Positions 34,982-44,334 of a stretch of 64,000 nt of DNA are shown piece after piece (position 1 is the first letter of the stretch; every line of letters starts with the position of its first letter). A model generated the notes under the pieces. It worked only from the letters and a program-made list of their open reading frames with translations. It was not told the DNA's origin and searched no databases. Source of the DNA: Candidatus Rifleibacteriota bacterium (GTDB lineage Bacteria; Muiribacteriota; Ozemobacteria; Ozemobacterales; Ozemobacteraceae). The stretch spans positions 1 through 64,000 of the forward strand of contig JANJUX010000024.1 of assembly GCA_024710355.1 (NCBI GenBank), read 5' to 3'. The position numbers and the translations under genes were made by a program.

Positions 34982-37960
34982 TCAATCAGCCTCGAAGGGG
35001 TTCTGATCGTTGGTTCCGGTTACCGGAGTCCGGTCTGAGGTAAACAGTCTGAAGAATTCACCGATCCATAATACCAGCGAAGTGCTGGCGATAATGATCA
35101 GCCAGGTGGCGAGATCAAGCGGCTCGGTTCTGAACATGCTTTTTCCATACTGAATAATCAGAAACTGTCCGACAAGAATAGTAGGGAACATTGCAAGAAA
35201 CCCTCTGTTCTCGGTTATACGACTGAGTGCTGATTTTTTCAACCCCAGAGCTCTGGCGTTGAACATGTTCCAGACCTGCAGCATGACAAAAACCGTGAAG
35301 AAAATCGATAGTTCACGAACGCTGACGTCGCCATCCAGTTGAAAATACCTTAGCAGGCCAATCAGTATCAGGTAAAAGACCGCTCCAACCCCAAATATGT
35401 GCATATACATCGGTCGCGAGACAATAAAATCTTCCGGGCGCCTCGGGTTGCGACCCATGACTTTCCAGTGCGGGGGTTCTGTTGCAAGCGCCAGTGCCGC
35501 GAAGGTGTCCATAATCAGGTTCACCCACAGCATCTGCACAACCGTAAGCGGCATTTTTATTCCGATAAAAGGCCCCGTCAGAGCGACAGCCAGTGCCACA
35601 ACGTTGATGGTAAGCTGAAACATGACAAAGCGCTGTATGTTGTCGTAAAGAGAGCGACCCCACATGATGCCCTTGACCACGCTCGGAAAAGAGTCGTCGA
35701 GAAGAATTATATCGCTGGCTTCCTTGGCAACCGATGTGCCGGTTTTACCCATGGCCAGACCAACGTTGGCATGGTTCAGGGCAGGAGCATCATTGGTGCC
35801 GTCACCGGTAACAGCTACCACGTGATCACGCTGCTGCAGAAGCTTAACCATTTTCATTTTATCTGCCGGCCTTGCCCGCGACATTATCTTGATTTTTTCA
35901 ACAATCGCAAGCGCCTCTTTGTCATTGAGAGCCTGAAAATCGCTGCCGGTAATATGAACCTGGTTCTGCACGTCCCCCTGGTCGAGCAACCCAATCTGAT
36001 TTGCAATTTCCCAGGCGGTGTTTGAATTGTCGCCGGTGATTACCTTGACCTGTACACCGGCACTGCGGCAGACGTTGAGAGCCATCGGCACATCGGGTCT
36101 GATCGGGTCGGCAATGGCAATAAAGCCAAGCCAGGTGAGGTTATGGGCAATGTTTTGCAGATCGCCGTCAGGCGCACGATCAAAACCTCTCAAGAACGCG
36201 AAGCCAAGAGTTCTCATTCCGCGAGCCTGCTGGTTACGCAACTCTTCGCTGATTTTTGCCGAAAAAATACCGATTGCCTGAAGCCCCTTGTCGGTAAGAA
36301 TTTCGGAACATTTTGTCAAAACCAGCTCTGGCGCGCCTTTAAAATACATGATTTTTTCTTTGCCGGCACCCGAAAGCCCGTAAGAAGCCATCATCTTGCG
36401 CTCGGTCGAAAAGGTCCACTGCTTTTCGAGCGAAAAAGCTTCGCGCAGCGCCAGATAGTCAATACCTGACTCTTCCAGCCACAGCAAAGTCGCACCTTCG
36501 GTCGGATTGCCAAGTGTCGTAACCGGCTCACCCGGTTTGCGCGAAAGATTCGCGGTGCTGTTGGCAGCCATCGCTTCAGCGATAATTTTCTCTATGTCGC
36601 TTGCCAGATCACGGTTCAGGCGCGAATCTTTCAAAGCCGGGAAATGCACCGAACTCATGACCATACGGTTCTGGGTAAGAGTCCCGGTCTTGTCAGAACA
36701 GATGACTGTGGCGGCACCGATGGTTTCACAGGCGTGCATGCGGCGCACCAGATTATTGGCTGCAGTCATCTTGCGCATGCTGTAGGCAAGACTCAGTGTA
36801 ACGCTCATCGGCAGCCCTTCAGGAACCGCGACAACAATTATGGTTACGGCGATCATGAAGAATTTGAGAAATTCACTGACCGCTTCACCAGTGAGCCACA
36901 GAGAAGGTTCTTCGGGCAAAAAGCCGGTTAAAATGCCAGTGAGAGTGCAGGCTCCACCGAAAACAATTCCGGAAGAGACCACCTTTACCCACGATTTAAA
37001 ATCAGATCGGGCTATCACCCTTGGCAGATGTATTTCACGGCCGACAAACTCAAACCCATCGGCCAGAATTGGCAGCCAGACCTTTGCCAGCGAGATCATG
37101 GCACTGAGCATCAGAATCAGAGCAAACCCCCACTGTGAAGAGGTTAAAGTCAGCTCGCCTGCTGCATAATCACGAACGACAAGGGCGGTAAACGTCAGAA
37201 AAGCGGTCGAAAAACCAACCACTCCGATCAGCTTGCTGAGCCGATCGAGCTGGCGATTGAGCGGCGTTTCCTCGTCACTGTCTTCGCCGGCGGCCCGGGC
37301 CGCCTTGCCTATTTCAGTCGTATCCCCGACAGCGGTAACCAGCATCTTGCCGTGACCGTCATTAATCATTGTGCTGCGCAAAAGCATATCTGCAGGGTAT
37401 GCCGCTTCATGCTCGGACTTGAACGAGCCCGAATCAGCCGCATATTTCGTAGCCGGCATCGATTCACCCGTAAGCTTTGATTCATCAACCTGCAGCGAAA
37501 TGGATTCGATAACTCTGCCATCGGCGGGAATCTCTTCACCGGGCTCAAGCAGCACAACATCGCCAACAACGATATCTTTTATCGGCACCGTGGTGAAAGC
37601 GCCATCGCGAATAACATTGACCGGGGCCTCGTCAGAGACCTGATTGAGAATGTCGAACTCTTTGCCGGCCTTGTATTCGTTGAGAAAAGCAAGAGTTGTA
37701 GCAAGAAGAATGGCGATTATAATACCGATACCTTCAAAATATTCACCATTGATAAACCCGACAAGAATGGCGATAAATGCGGCGATCATAAGAATTCGAA
37801 TTATCGGATCATCGAATTTTTCGAGAAGAAGTCGCCACCAGGGTTCACGTTCAGGCGGTGTAAGTATGTTTGCGCCAAATTTGCGACGGTTCTCAACAAC
37901 CTGAAGCGAGGTCAGGCCCTTGAGAGAATTGCTGTTTGTCTGCCCGGCGTCAGCCGTCAT
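34982..37960 (-). CDS. P-type calcium-translocating ATPase (PMCA/SERCA-like)
   Basis: A 992-residue P2-type ATPase. It has an N-terminal cation-ATPase domain and an actuator domain with LTGES. The phosphorylation site is DKTGTLT (Asp423), preceded by membrane helix 4 containing VPEGLPMSVTLSLAY. The hinge motif is GDGTNDAPAL, and six C-terminal helices include NLIMDTFAALALATEPP. This set is typical of Ca2+ pumps of type IIA/IIB, which export Ca2+ from the cytoplasm. The segment between the actuator domain and helix 4 carries an extra soluble loop around residues 290-345. Alternative ions such as Mn2+ cannot be excluded. It is followed closely by the cyclase gene on the same strand, 51 bases apart. 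Confidence 0.92.
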   Translation of the reverse strand: MTADAGQTNSNSLKGLTSLQVVENRRKFGANILTPPEREPWWRLLLEKFDDPIIRILMIAAFIAILVGFINGEYFEGIGIIIAILLATTLAFLNEYKAGKEFDILNQVSDEAPVNVIRDGAFTTVPIKDIVVGDVVLLEPGEEIPADGRVIESISLQVDESKLTGESMPATKYAADSGSFKSEHEAAYPADMLLRSTMINDGHGKMLVTAVGDTTEIGKAARAAGEDSDEETPLNRQLDRLSKLIGVVGFSTAFLTFTALVVRDYAAGELTLTSSQWGFALILMLSAMISLAKVWLPILADGFEFVGREIHLPRVIARSDFKSWVKVVSSGIVFGGACTLTGILTGFLPEEPSLWLTGEAVSEFLKFFMIAVTIIVVAVPEGLPMSVTLSLAYSMRKMTAANNLVRRMHACETIGAATVICSDKTGTLTQNRMVMSSVHFPALKDSRLNRDLASDIEKIIAEAMAANSTANLSRKPGEPVTTLGNPTEGATLLWLEESGIDYLALREAFSLEKQWTFSTERKMMASYGLSGAGKEKIMYFKGAPELVLTKCSEILTDKGLQAIGIFSAKISEELRNQQARGMRTLGFAFLRGFDRAPDGDLQNIAHNLTWLGFIAIADPIRPDVPMALNVCRSAGVQVKVITGDNSNTAWEIANQIGLLDQGDVQNQVHITGSDFQALNDKEALAIVEKIKIMSRARPADKMKMVKLLQQRDHVVAVTGDGTNDAPALNHANVGLAMGKTGTSVAKEASDIILLDDSFPSVVKGIMWGRSLYDNIQRFVMFQLTINVVALAVALTGPFIGIKMPLTVVQMLWVNLIMDTFAALALATEPPHWKVMGRNPRRPEDFIVSRPMYMHIFGVGAVFYLILIGLLRYFQLDGDVSVRELSIFFTVFVMLQVWNMFNARALGLKKSALSRITENRGFLAMFPTILVGQFLIIQYGKSMFRTEPLDLATWLIIIASTSLVLWIGEFFRLFTSDRTPVTGTNDQNPFEAD

Positions 37961-38011
37961 TTTTTTTCTCCATATAAAATAAGAAAATGCGAAAAAATTT
38001 CGGAAAGGCGA

Positions 38012-41000
38012 TTAATTATATACTTTCAGGCAAATAACTTCAAGCATTTCGACCGCAGAAGTCTTGCCTTTAACGGCGGTTTCAGAAAGCTGCTCGACCT
38101 CTACCGCCTGCTCGACAAGATCGAGAGTTGAACGGCTGACGATAACGTTCGTGTGCCTGCCAAGCTTGCTCATACCCTCAAGTCGGGAAGCGACGTTTAC
38201 CGTATCACCGATTACGGTTCGATCCATGCGGCCGGGTGAACCGATATTGCCGGCAATGACATCGCCAGAATTTATGCCAACCCCGATTTTGATGGCAAAC
38301 AGGCCACGATCCAGGCGTTGCTGATTGAATTTTTCGAGGGCGGTCATCATTTCGAGGGCGCATTTAACGGCATTGAGCGCGTAGTCTGCCGGATTCTCTC
38401 CTACTGGCGGAATAAACTGGGCCATAATCGCGTCGCCGATAAACTTATCGATATCACCGCCGAATTTTTCTACCACTTCGTTCATCGCGGCAAAATATTC
38501 ATTGAGAAGCGCCACGACATCCTCGGCGGAATTCGATTCTGAAATGGTCGTAAAGCTGCGGATATCTGAAAACAGAATGGTTGCCGGCACTTTTTTTCCG
38601 CCCATCTGCCGGTCTTCACCTTTTACTACCGCATCAACAGCAGAGCGCGACAGGTAGCGAGTCATGCGTTCACGTTCATCGAGCCCCTGATTCATTTTAT
38701 TGAAAGCCTGTGCCAGTTCGACAATTTCATCCTGCCCGGGCAGAAGCACTTCAGTCTGGTAATTGCCGCTTTCGACCTCTTCAACACCCTGCCTCAGGAG
38801 AACAACCGGCTCGATTAATGAGCGGGCCATTATGCGCGCCAGGACCATGACCATAACAATGGAAACCAACAGCGATACAAGTATGAACTGCCAGAGAAAA
38901 CGGAGTTCCTGTTCTATTTCAGCATAGTTGAACAGGGCAACCACTGCCTGCTGCTCGACACTGATCGGTCTGAAGCTGTAAAACAGGCACTTTCGCCCGC
39001 CGGTTTCGAGAGTAATTTTTTCTTTGACGCTGTTACCGTTCAGTCGGGTAGTTTCTGACAGTCGACCGACCTTCAAAGAATCCGGACTGTCAGAGGTATA
39101 GTCAAACCAGGGGTCGGCAAGCGGAGCATCGTAAAAATAATGCGAAGTACCGCAATCGTTCTCACCAAAATACAGCTGAATACGGTTTTTGAACTTCGGC
39201 TGGCTGCAGATCTTTTCGATCATCATGCGCAGGTACATTCTTTCAAAGTGTGCGTCACGCAGCAACATTACCATGCTGAAGGTTTCGCCGGGGAAGTTTC
39301 TCGAAGCGAACTGCCCGATGTAAAAAATGCTGCTGCGGCCGCTGAACTTCATTTCGAAGGCGCGGTTTTCACGAGCATTGAGAATGGCCCTGATTTCTTC
39401 GAGGTTTGAGCCACCAGTCGCTTCCACCACGAGGTCCATGAGGCTGACGTCGAGAACCTTGCCTCTGGTCTGGAGTTTACCCGAGGCTCTGAGCTTAATT
39501 TTGGCAAGCGATTGCACCAGCGGTAGAAGATTGCTGCCTTCGCCCGTATCAGAATCCTGAAATGAAAACATGGAAACCAGCTCAGCATAAGAGTTAAACA
39601 GATAAGTATGAAGGATAGTAACCTTATCCCCATGCCTTTTCAAAATCTCGTCTGCCTTGTCTGGCCTGGCAAAACGGCCTTTAACATCGAAGTCGAGATC
39701 CATCAGATCAGACCCGATTGCATCGGCAATCTTTTCAAGCTGTCTGAACGCATAACTCATGTTTTCGTCGAGGTCTTTGCGTATCTGGTCTATCTCTTTG
39801 TAGGCATCGGTTTCAAAAGATTTCTGGCGGTCCTGGAGCAGTTCAAACCCGAGCTGAAATATTGCAACTGCCGGCAAAAGAAGCGCAAAAACGAATAATC
39901 CGGCAATCTGAAAGCGTATACTGAAAGCCATGCCGTCGTTACGCCGCCCGGAAAAAATTATCAAAAGCGGCATAAACGCAATAAAAAGAAAAAACAGAGT
40001 CAAAAAGAAAACTTTTCTTTCATACTGCATTATCAATGAACGGGTGCTCGCTGCAGTGAGAATAACCAGACCCTCGCCAGCGCGCTTAACCGAGAACATT
40101 ACCCCACTGCGCTCGTAGAGGCCATCTGGTTGAGAAACAATATGCTCTGCCCAGCTCTTTTCGTCGGCAGCCGGAAATGGGTGTGGAAGGTGATGCCGCA
40201 AAGCCTGGGTTTCAGAAATCCAGCCGATTGAAAGGCCTGAGCCCTCCCACTCGTGTGATTTTCTTCTGATAAGGGTTTGAAGACCAAACAATTCTGGCAG
40301 TTCCGTTTCGATAACAGCCAGAAAACCGCCGGCCGTACGACGGCTCGAATTAATATCGAATGTTTTTTCAGAATCCCAGAACATCATCAACTTATTGCCG
40401 GCTGGGTTACCGCACTCAAGAAGCTCGCCAGAATATTTCAAAAAATTGCCAAGACCGGAAGCCTCTGTAAAATAGCGGTTAAGCATCGGAACATGTTCGA
40501 GATAGTCAAAAGCGGTGCCGCGCTGTTCGCCAGTGGGATTAACACTGCGTATGACAGATTCGGCAAGTTTCTGGTAAACCCATTTCGGCTTCAACTGGTC
40601 ACTGTCTGGGCGTTCACGCATGTCAAGCCCCCACTTAACAAGTTTCACGCCTGGCAACAATTTTTTGAGTCTGCTTTCATAATGATTCTGCATGGCTGTC
40701 AAAGCTGATTCGTGAATTCTCAATCCAGCAGCCAGATGCGGATGACAACCTGCCGCAAATTCTTCAAGCATCTGTCTGAAAAAAGCAGCACTCTTCAATG
40801 GTTCGTTGTATTTCTGTGTAAAATCTCTAAGAAGCTCTTTAACCTGAACTGACTTTCTGGATTCAAAGGCCAGACGACTGGCCAGTTTTTCTACTTCCTG
40901 AGCGATTTCATTGCGGGTCATGGTGGCTGTGACAGTAAAAGCCGTGGTCGCCTGCCTGAAAAGAATGGCAAATGGGATACTCAAAAGCAGAAAAATTGCC

Positions 41001-41074
41001 GCAAGCCATTTCCATAACCGCAACGGCGGTAATCGCAAAGTCTTCTTCTGAAAATTTTCGGTGTTGGTGGCCAT
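38012..41074 (-). CDS. Membrane-bound class III adenylate cyclase with HAMP domain
   Basis: A 1020-residue sensor enzyme. A first membrane helix (residues 22-42) is followed by an extracytoplasmic region of about 300 residues. Two more helices lie near 355-415, then a second external region of about 300 residues and a helix near 740-760. A HAMP linker (ARSLIEPVVLLRQGVEEVES) leads into the C-terminal cyclase domain. The metal-binding Asp837 (FSDIRSF) and Asp881 (KFIGDAIMA) are present. The Lys of DKFIGD and the Asp of VIGDTVNVASR favour ATP over GTP. It should make cAMP in response to an external signal. It is transcribed divergently from the creatininase-family gene. Confidence 0.9.
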   Translation of the reverse strand: MATNTENFQKKTLRLPPLRLWKWLAAIFLLLSIPFAILFRQATTAFTVTATMTRNEIAQEVEKLASRLAFESRKSVQVKELLRDFTQKYNEPLKSAAFFRQMLEEFAAGCHPHLAAGLRIHESALTAMQNHYESRLKKLLPGVKLVKWGLDMRERPDSDQLKPKWVYQKLAESVIRSVNPTGEQRGTAFDYLEHVPMLNRYFTEASGLGNFLKYSGELLECGNPAGNKLMMFWDSEKTFDINSSRRTAGGFLAVIETELPELFGLQTLIRRKSHEWEGSGLSIGWISETQALRHHLPHPFPAADEKSWAEHIVSQPDGLYERSGVMFSVKRAGEGLVILTAASTRSLIMQYERKVFFLTLFFLFIAFMPLLIIFSGRRNDGMAFSIRFQIAGLFVFALLLPAVAIFQLGFELLQDRQKSFETDAYKEIDQIRKDLDENMSYAFRQLEKIADAIGSDLMDLDFDVKGRFARPDKADEILKRHGDKVTILHTYLFNSYAELVSMFSFQDSDTGEGSNLLPLVQSLAKIKLRASGKLQTRGKVLDVSLMDLVVEATGGSNLEEIRAILNARENRAFEMKFSGRSSIFYIGQFASRNFPGETFSMVMLLRDAHFERMYLRMMIEKICSQPKFKNRIQLYFGENDCGTSHYFYDAPLADPWFDYTSDSPDSLKVGRLSETTRLNGNSVKEKITLETGGRKCLFYSFRPISVEQQAVVALFNYAEIEQELRFLWQFILVSLLVSIVMVMVLARIMARSLIEPVVLLRQGVEEVESGNYQTEVLLPGQDEIVELAQAFNKMNQGLDERERMTRYLSRSAVDAVVKGEDRQMGGKKVPATILFSDIRSFTTISESNSAEDVVALLNEYFAAMNEVVEKFGGDIDKFIGDAIMAQFIPPVGENPADYALNAVKCALEMMTALEKFNQQRLDRGLFAIKIGVGINSGDVIAGNIGSPGRMDRTVIGDTVNVASRLEGMSKLGRHTNVIVSRSTLDLVEQAVEVEQLSETAVKGKTSAVEMLEVICLKVYN

Positions 41075-41183
41075 TCTTTTCTATCTTGTAAATTACCCGG
41101 TATTATATCATCTGACCTGAAGTTGAATGATTAATTTTTGCCGACCCTAAATTTGTGATAATATGCAGAAAAAGAGGACAAAA

Positions 41184-41948
41184 ATGCCCGCAAAACCTGC
41201 CATATTTCTGAAAAATCTCAACACCCTCGAAGTCGAGCAGCTGCTAAGCCGCGAAGCGCCGCTCTTTCTGCCAATTGGCACACTTGAAGCGCACGGCCGC
41301 CACCTGCCGGTCGGCACAGATACTCTTTGCGCCGAAAAAATCGCCGAACGCCTGAGCATCGGTCTTGACGCAGCAATTGCCCCGAGCCTTGAATACGGCA
41401 TCACCAATGTTCTTGCCCAGACCTCGCCGGCCAGCTTCTTTTCAGAAGAGCTTTTCGAAAACTTTGTCGAAAAAATTATCGACACCTTCAGGCTGCAGGG
41501 TTTCAAGACCATTATCGTCGTGAATGGGCATGGCGGCAATCGTGATGCCCTCAAAAGAATTGCCAGAAGACTCTCGCGCGTACGACCAACCGGGCTTGCA
41601 GTAATCAACTGGTGGCTGATTTCAGAACGCTTCGTCGAGCAGATTTATGGCTGCAAACCTGGTGGGCACGCAGCGGTCGAAGAAACTGCGGCCATTCTCA
41701 ACTTCTTCCCTGATCTGGTCAAAAAAGAGAATTATCAGTCAGAAAGCGATGATTATACCCCAGACGAAGGCATCTGGATGTACCCACCACCGGGCGAGGT
41801 GATCATCGACCACCCGGGTAGCGGGCAACCTGATTTTTCAGCCGAAAAAGCAGCGCAGTTTATCGATAAAACGGTCGATGATCTGACAATCAGGCTAAAG
41901 AAATGGCTGGCGTCATTTAATCGCATCAGAGGGGGGCTCCGCCCTTGA
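41184..41948 (+). CDS. Creatininase-family amidohydrolase
   Basis: The protein has the creatininase-family metal site: Glu35 and His37 in GTLEAHG, Asp46 in GTD, His116 in NGHGGN, and a later Glu in AAVEETAA. Members hydrolyse cyclic or linear amides (creatinine, formamide intermediates of riboflavin/F420 or mycofactocin-type pathways); which applies here is unknown. I start it at 41184, where AGAGGAC sits just upstream; the in-frame ATG at 41163 has no ribosome site. The stop overlaps the TTG of the next gene (TTGA). Cytoplasmic, about 254 residues, normal length. Confidence 0.88.
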   Translation: MPAKPAIFLKNLNTLEVEQLLSREAPLFLPIGTLEAHGRHLPVGTDTLCAEKIAERLSIGLDAAIAPSLEYGITNVLAQTSPASFFSEELFENFVEKIIDTFRLQGFKTIIVVNGHGGNRDALKRIARRLSRVRPTGLAVINWWLISERFVEQIYGCKPGGHAAVEETAAILNFFPDLVKKENYQSESDDYTPDEGIWMYPPPGEVIIDHPGSGQPDFSAEKAAQFIDKTVDDLTIRLKKWLASFNRIRGGLRP

Positions 41949-42178
41949 GCGAAACAGAAGCGCCCGTCTGGGTCAGGTATGCTGGCGATATATTTTTTCT
42001 GATTCTTTTTCTGGTGGTTTTTTTCTTCATCAAACCCGACCAGAAAACCGACCACGACGAAAGCGATGCTTCAGAGACACCGAACCCTCTTGAAGCCATG
42101 CTGATTACAGAAGAAAATACAGACGAAGACAATGGCGTGAACGACGAAGCCGGCAAAGCAACCAGCGATCATAAATAA
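41945..42178 (+). CDS. Small single-pass membrane protein of unknown function
   Basis: A 77-residue product starting at a TTG that overlaps the preceding stop by four bases. One membrane helix (AGDIFFLILFLVVFFFIKPD) is followed by a short, very acidic tail rich in Glu, Asp and Asn. The overlap suggests co-translation with the creatininase-family protein. No family recognised, and the TTG start makes this a moderate-confidence gene. Confidence 0.5.
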   Translation: MSETEAPVWVRYAGDIFFLILFLVVFFFIKPDQKTDHDESDASETPNPLEAMLITEENTDEDNGVNDEAGKATSDHK

Positions 42179-42195
42179 TTCCGAGCCTTTCGGGC

Positions 42196-42221
42196 AAAAA
42201 AAAGGCCCCGGTTTCCCGGGG
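42196..42221 (-). terminator. Rho-independent terminator reading on the minus strand
   Basis: On the minus strand CCCCGG and CCGGGG enclose a GAAA tetraloop and are followed by CC and eight T residues (the A run at 42196-42203). No protein gene on the minus strand precedes it, so it implies a minus-strand RNA in 42204-42636. Confidence 0.75.
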
Positions 42222-42410
42222 TGCTGTATTCTCAGCTCCTTTAACCCAACCTTCCAGGGCAGCGTATGTGATCTCTTTAATACTGCAGCAACATGTTAGC
42301 AGCCGTGTATCTGGCATTATTGGAGAGACGCCAGGCCAGATTACCAGGCGATACCATGCAGCAGAGCTGAAGAATTGCCTTTAACTCTACCTGCCATTCT
42401 AAATAAGCAA
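42204..42410 (-). ncRNA. Candidate 6S-like structured RNA
   Basis: The minus strand of this 458-base gene-free stretch ends in an intrinsic terminator and folds, by hand, into a long rod. A closing helix joins 42364-42375 to 42228-42238 (ATTCTTCAGCTC with GAGCTGAGAAT, one bulge). A large central bulge contains a small hairpin (GCAGTAT with ATA-CG-CTGC). An apical arm holds GCATGGTA with TAACATGT and the perfect ATCTGGC/GCCAGAT pair (42335-42341 with 42309-42315). A rod with a closing stem and a hairpinned central bulge is the architecture of 6S RNA, the regulator of sigma-70 polymerase. The 5' end is approximate and I cannot fix the promoter. A different RNA class is possible. I see no coding gene in 42179-42636. 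Confidence 0.42.
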
Positions 42411-42636
42411 GTTTAATGCCAATATCTCAAATTCTGCCAATCCCCCTGCGAAAAAGATCCACAGGGCTTTAAAAACTCCAGGCAGAATTTTAGAGGTATT
42501 TTTACCACAGACAGGTCAGGAAAAATTATTTTTCTGGCGAGGCAAATATGCCTCATAATTTTTATATCTGGACAGCTGGCCCGGCGACGCATAAAATAAT
42601 TGCAATTAATCAAGAAGAAGATGAAAGGTAAGAAAC

Positions 42637-44196
42637 ATGACCCAGGAACTGGCAACAGAACCAAACGAACAACTACAGCACGAAACTCCGGGCAGCTTTG
42701 TCGAAGTGCTTCCTCCCTCAGCAATCCAGGATTTCAGCCAGGAATTACAGGCCGCCGTCAGCCGCAGGGGCTGGAAAGAACTGATGCCGGTACAGGCCGG
42801 TGTTTCGCCTTATCTGCTCGCCAACCGCGACGTCATTGTTCAATCGAGAACCGGAAGCGGCAAAACCGCCGCGTTTCTGCTGCCGCTGTGCGAACGGCTT
42901 AAAAATGCCCCAAAAGGCTGTCAGGCCCTTATTCTTGTGCCAACACGCGAGCTGGCGCAGCAGGTTTATAACGAATTTCAACTCCTGACCACTGAAATGC
43001 AGATCAGCGCGGTTGCCGTCTATGGTGGAACCTCATATCGCCCGCAGCTTGAAGCATTCAGAAACGGCGTCAATCTTATCATCGGTACGCCCGGGCGCCT
43101 TCTCGACCATCTGATCAAAGGCACCCTCAACCTTAAAACCCTCAGATACCTTGTCTTTGATGAAGCCGACGAAATGCTGTCGATGGGCTTCTATCGCGAT
43201 ATGGTCAGAATCGGTGAATTTCTGCCGACGCGCCGGTGTGCAGCCATGTTCTCGGCAACCATGCCTGACAGCGTAAAAAGGCTCGCGGTTCAGTTTCTGC
43301 ACAACCCTGATTTTCTGACTTTCAGCGGCGACGGTGTTCATGTCTCTGAAATGGACCACATTTTCTACGTCGTCGACCCGATGCAGAAAGATCGCGCGCT
43401 GATGCGCATTATCGAGCTCGAAGATCCCGACAATGCCATCATTTTCTGCAATACCCGCAACGAAGTCGAGTATGTGGCTGCGATTCTCAAGCGCTTCGGC
43501 TATGACGCAGACCAGATAAGCGGCGACCTCAGTCAGAACGCCCGCGAACTGGTCATGGCGAAGCTCAAGCAGAAAACTCTCAGATTCCTGGTTGCTACGG
43601 ATATTGCAGCCAGAGGCATAGACATAAGCAATCTTGAATATGTTTTCATCTATGACATGCACAAAGATACCGACCAGTATATTCATCGGGCCGGACGAAC
43701 CGCCCGCGCCGGCAATCGCGGTGTCGCCATCAGCCTGGTCAACCAGATCGAAGCCGTCGACCTCAAGAAATTCGCAAAAAGAGCCGGCATTTCGCTCGAA
43801 GAACGACCACTGCCAACCGAAGAACACGTCAGGCAGCGCCTTTCTGAGAAACTTGCCGCCCATCTCGAAGGCAGCCTCAGAGATGCCTCGACTGCGGTCA
43901 AGGAGCGAATGAAACGCTATCATGGCCTGCTATCTGAGCTGAATGACCATGAGCACGGCGAAGAAATGCTGTTGATGCTCATCGATTCATTTCATCAGCA
44001 GTTGATCAGAATCGGCCGCGGCATCGATCACGAGCCTGTCACAATGCCGGTCTCACACGCTTCAACCCGAAAGCCGGATCAGGAACGTCATAACCGATCG
44101 CATGGCGGCGAACGCAGCGGTCAGCGCGGTGGCGAACGTGGTGGTCAACGCGGCGGTGACCGCGGTGGCCAGCGTGGCCCTCGCCGGCGCAACTGA
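42637..44196 (+). CDS. DEAD-box RNA helicase with RGG-type C-terminal tail
   Basis: A 519-residue DEAD-box helicase. Walker A is SRTGSGKTA (Lys76), then PTRELAQQ, GTPGRLLDHL, the DEAD motif at 175-178, SAT, RGIDI and HRAGRTARAG. The last 45 residues are a basic low-complexity tail of GGERGGQRGGDRGGQ-type repeats that would bind RNA non-specifically. This layout matches CsdA/CshA/RhlE-type enzymes that unwind structured mRNA and assist ribosome assembly, often in the cold. The ATG follows AAGGTAAG. Confidence 0.93.
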   Translation: MTQELATEPNEQLQHETPGSFVEVLPPSAIQDFSQELQAAVSRRGWKELMPVQAGVSPYLLANRDVIVQSRTGSGKTAAFLLPLCERLKNAPKGCQALILVPTRELAQQVYNEFQLLTTEMQISAVAVYGGTSYRPQLEAFRNGVNLIIGTPGRLLDHLIKGTLNLKTLRYLVFDEADEMLSMGFYRDMVRIGEFLPTRRCAAMFSATMPDSVKRLAVQFLHNPDFLTFSGDGVHVSEMDHIFYVVDPMQKDRALMRIIELEDPDNAIIFCNTRNEVEYVAAILKRFGYDADQISGDLSQNARELVMAKLKQKTLRFLVATDIAARGIDISNLEYVFIYDMHKDTDQYIHRAGRTARAGNRGVAISLVNQIEAVDLKKFAKRAGISLEERPLPTEEHVRQRLSEKLAAHLEGSLRDASTAVKERMKRYHGLLSELNDHEHGEEMLLMLIDSFHQQLIRIGRGIDHEPVTMPVSHASTRKPDQERHNRSHGGERSGQRGGERGGQRGGDRGGQRGPRRRN

Positions 44197-44222
44197 AGTA
44201 ACCAGCAGGCACTTTTTTACGC

Positions 44223-44289
44223 CCTGTCATGCGGCATTTTCTGTTGACGCATGACAGGTGTTGCACTTTTCGGTATTTCTTGCTTAAAT
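44223..44289 (+). promoter_or_regulatory. htpG promoter with upstream inverted repeat
   Basis: TTGCAC (44261-44266) and TTAAAT (44284-44289) are 17 bases apart and 45 bases before htpG. Directly upstream is an 11-base perfect inverted repeat, CCTGTCATGCG (44223-44233) and CGCATGACAGG (44248-44258), with a 14-base loop. It lacks a T run, so it could be an operator at the -35 edge. It is not the CIRCE heat-shock element. It could also stabilise the 3' end of the helicase mRNA. Confidence 0.5.
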
Positions 44290-44334
44290 ATCTGCCTGAA
44301 ATTCAAACCAAATCGCGAAAGGAGTTCATAGACA

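Noticed and set aside
42105..42724. Two minus-strand open frames of 70 and 103 codons
   Set aside because: They lack ribosome sites and protein-like features, overlap plus-strand genes, and the region is better explained by a structured RNA.
44090..44190. Short tandem repeats in DNA
   Set aside because: They encode the GGERGGQ-type tail of the DEAD-box helicase and are explained by protein low complexity.
44223..44258. Inverted repeat as a CIRCE element or a terminator
   Set aside because: The sequence does not match the CIRCE consensus TTAGCACTC/GAGTGCTAA and there is no T run after it.
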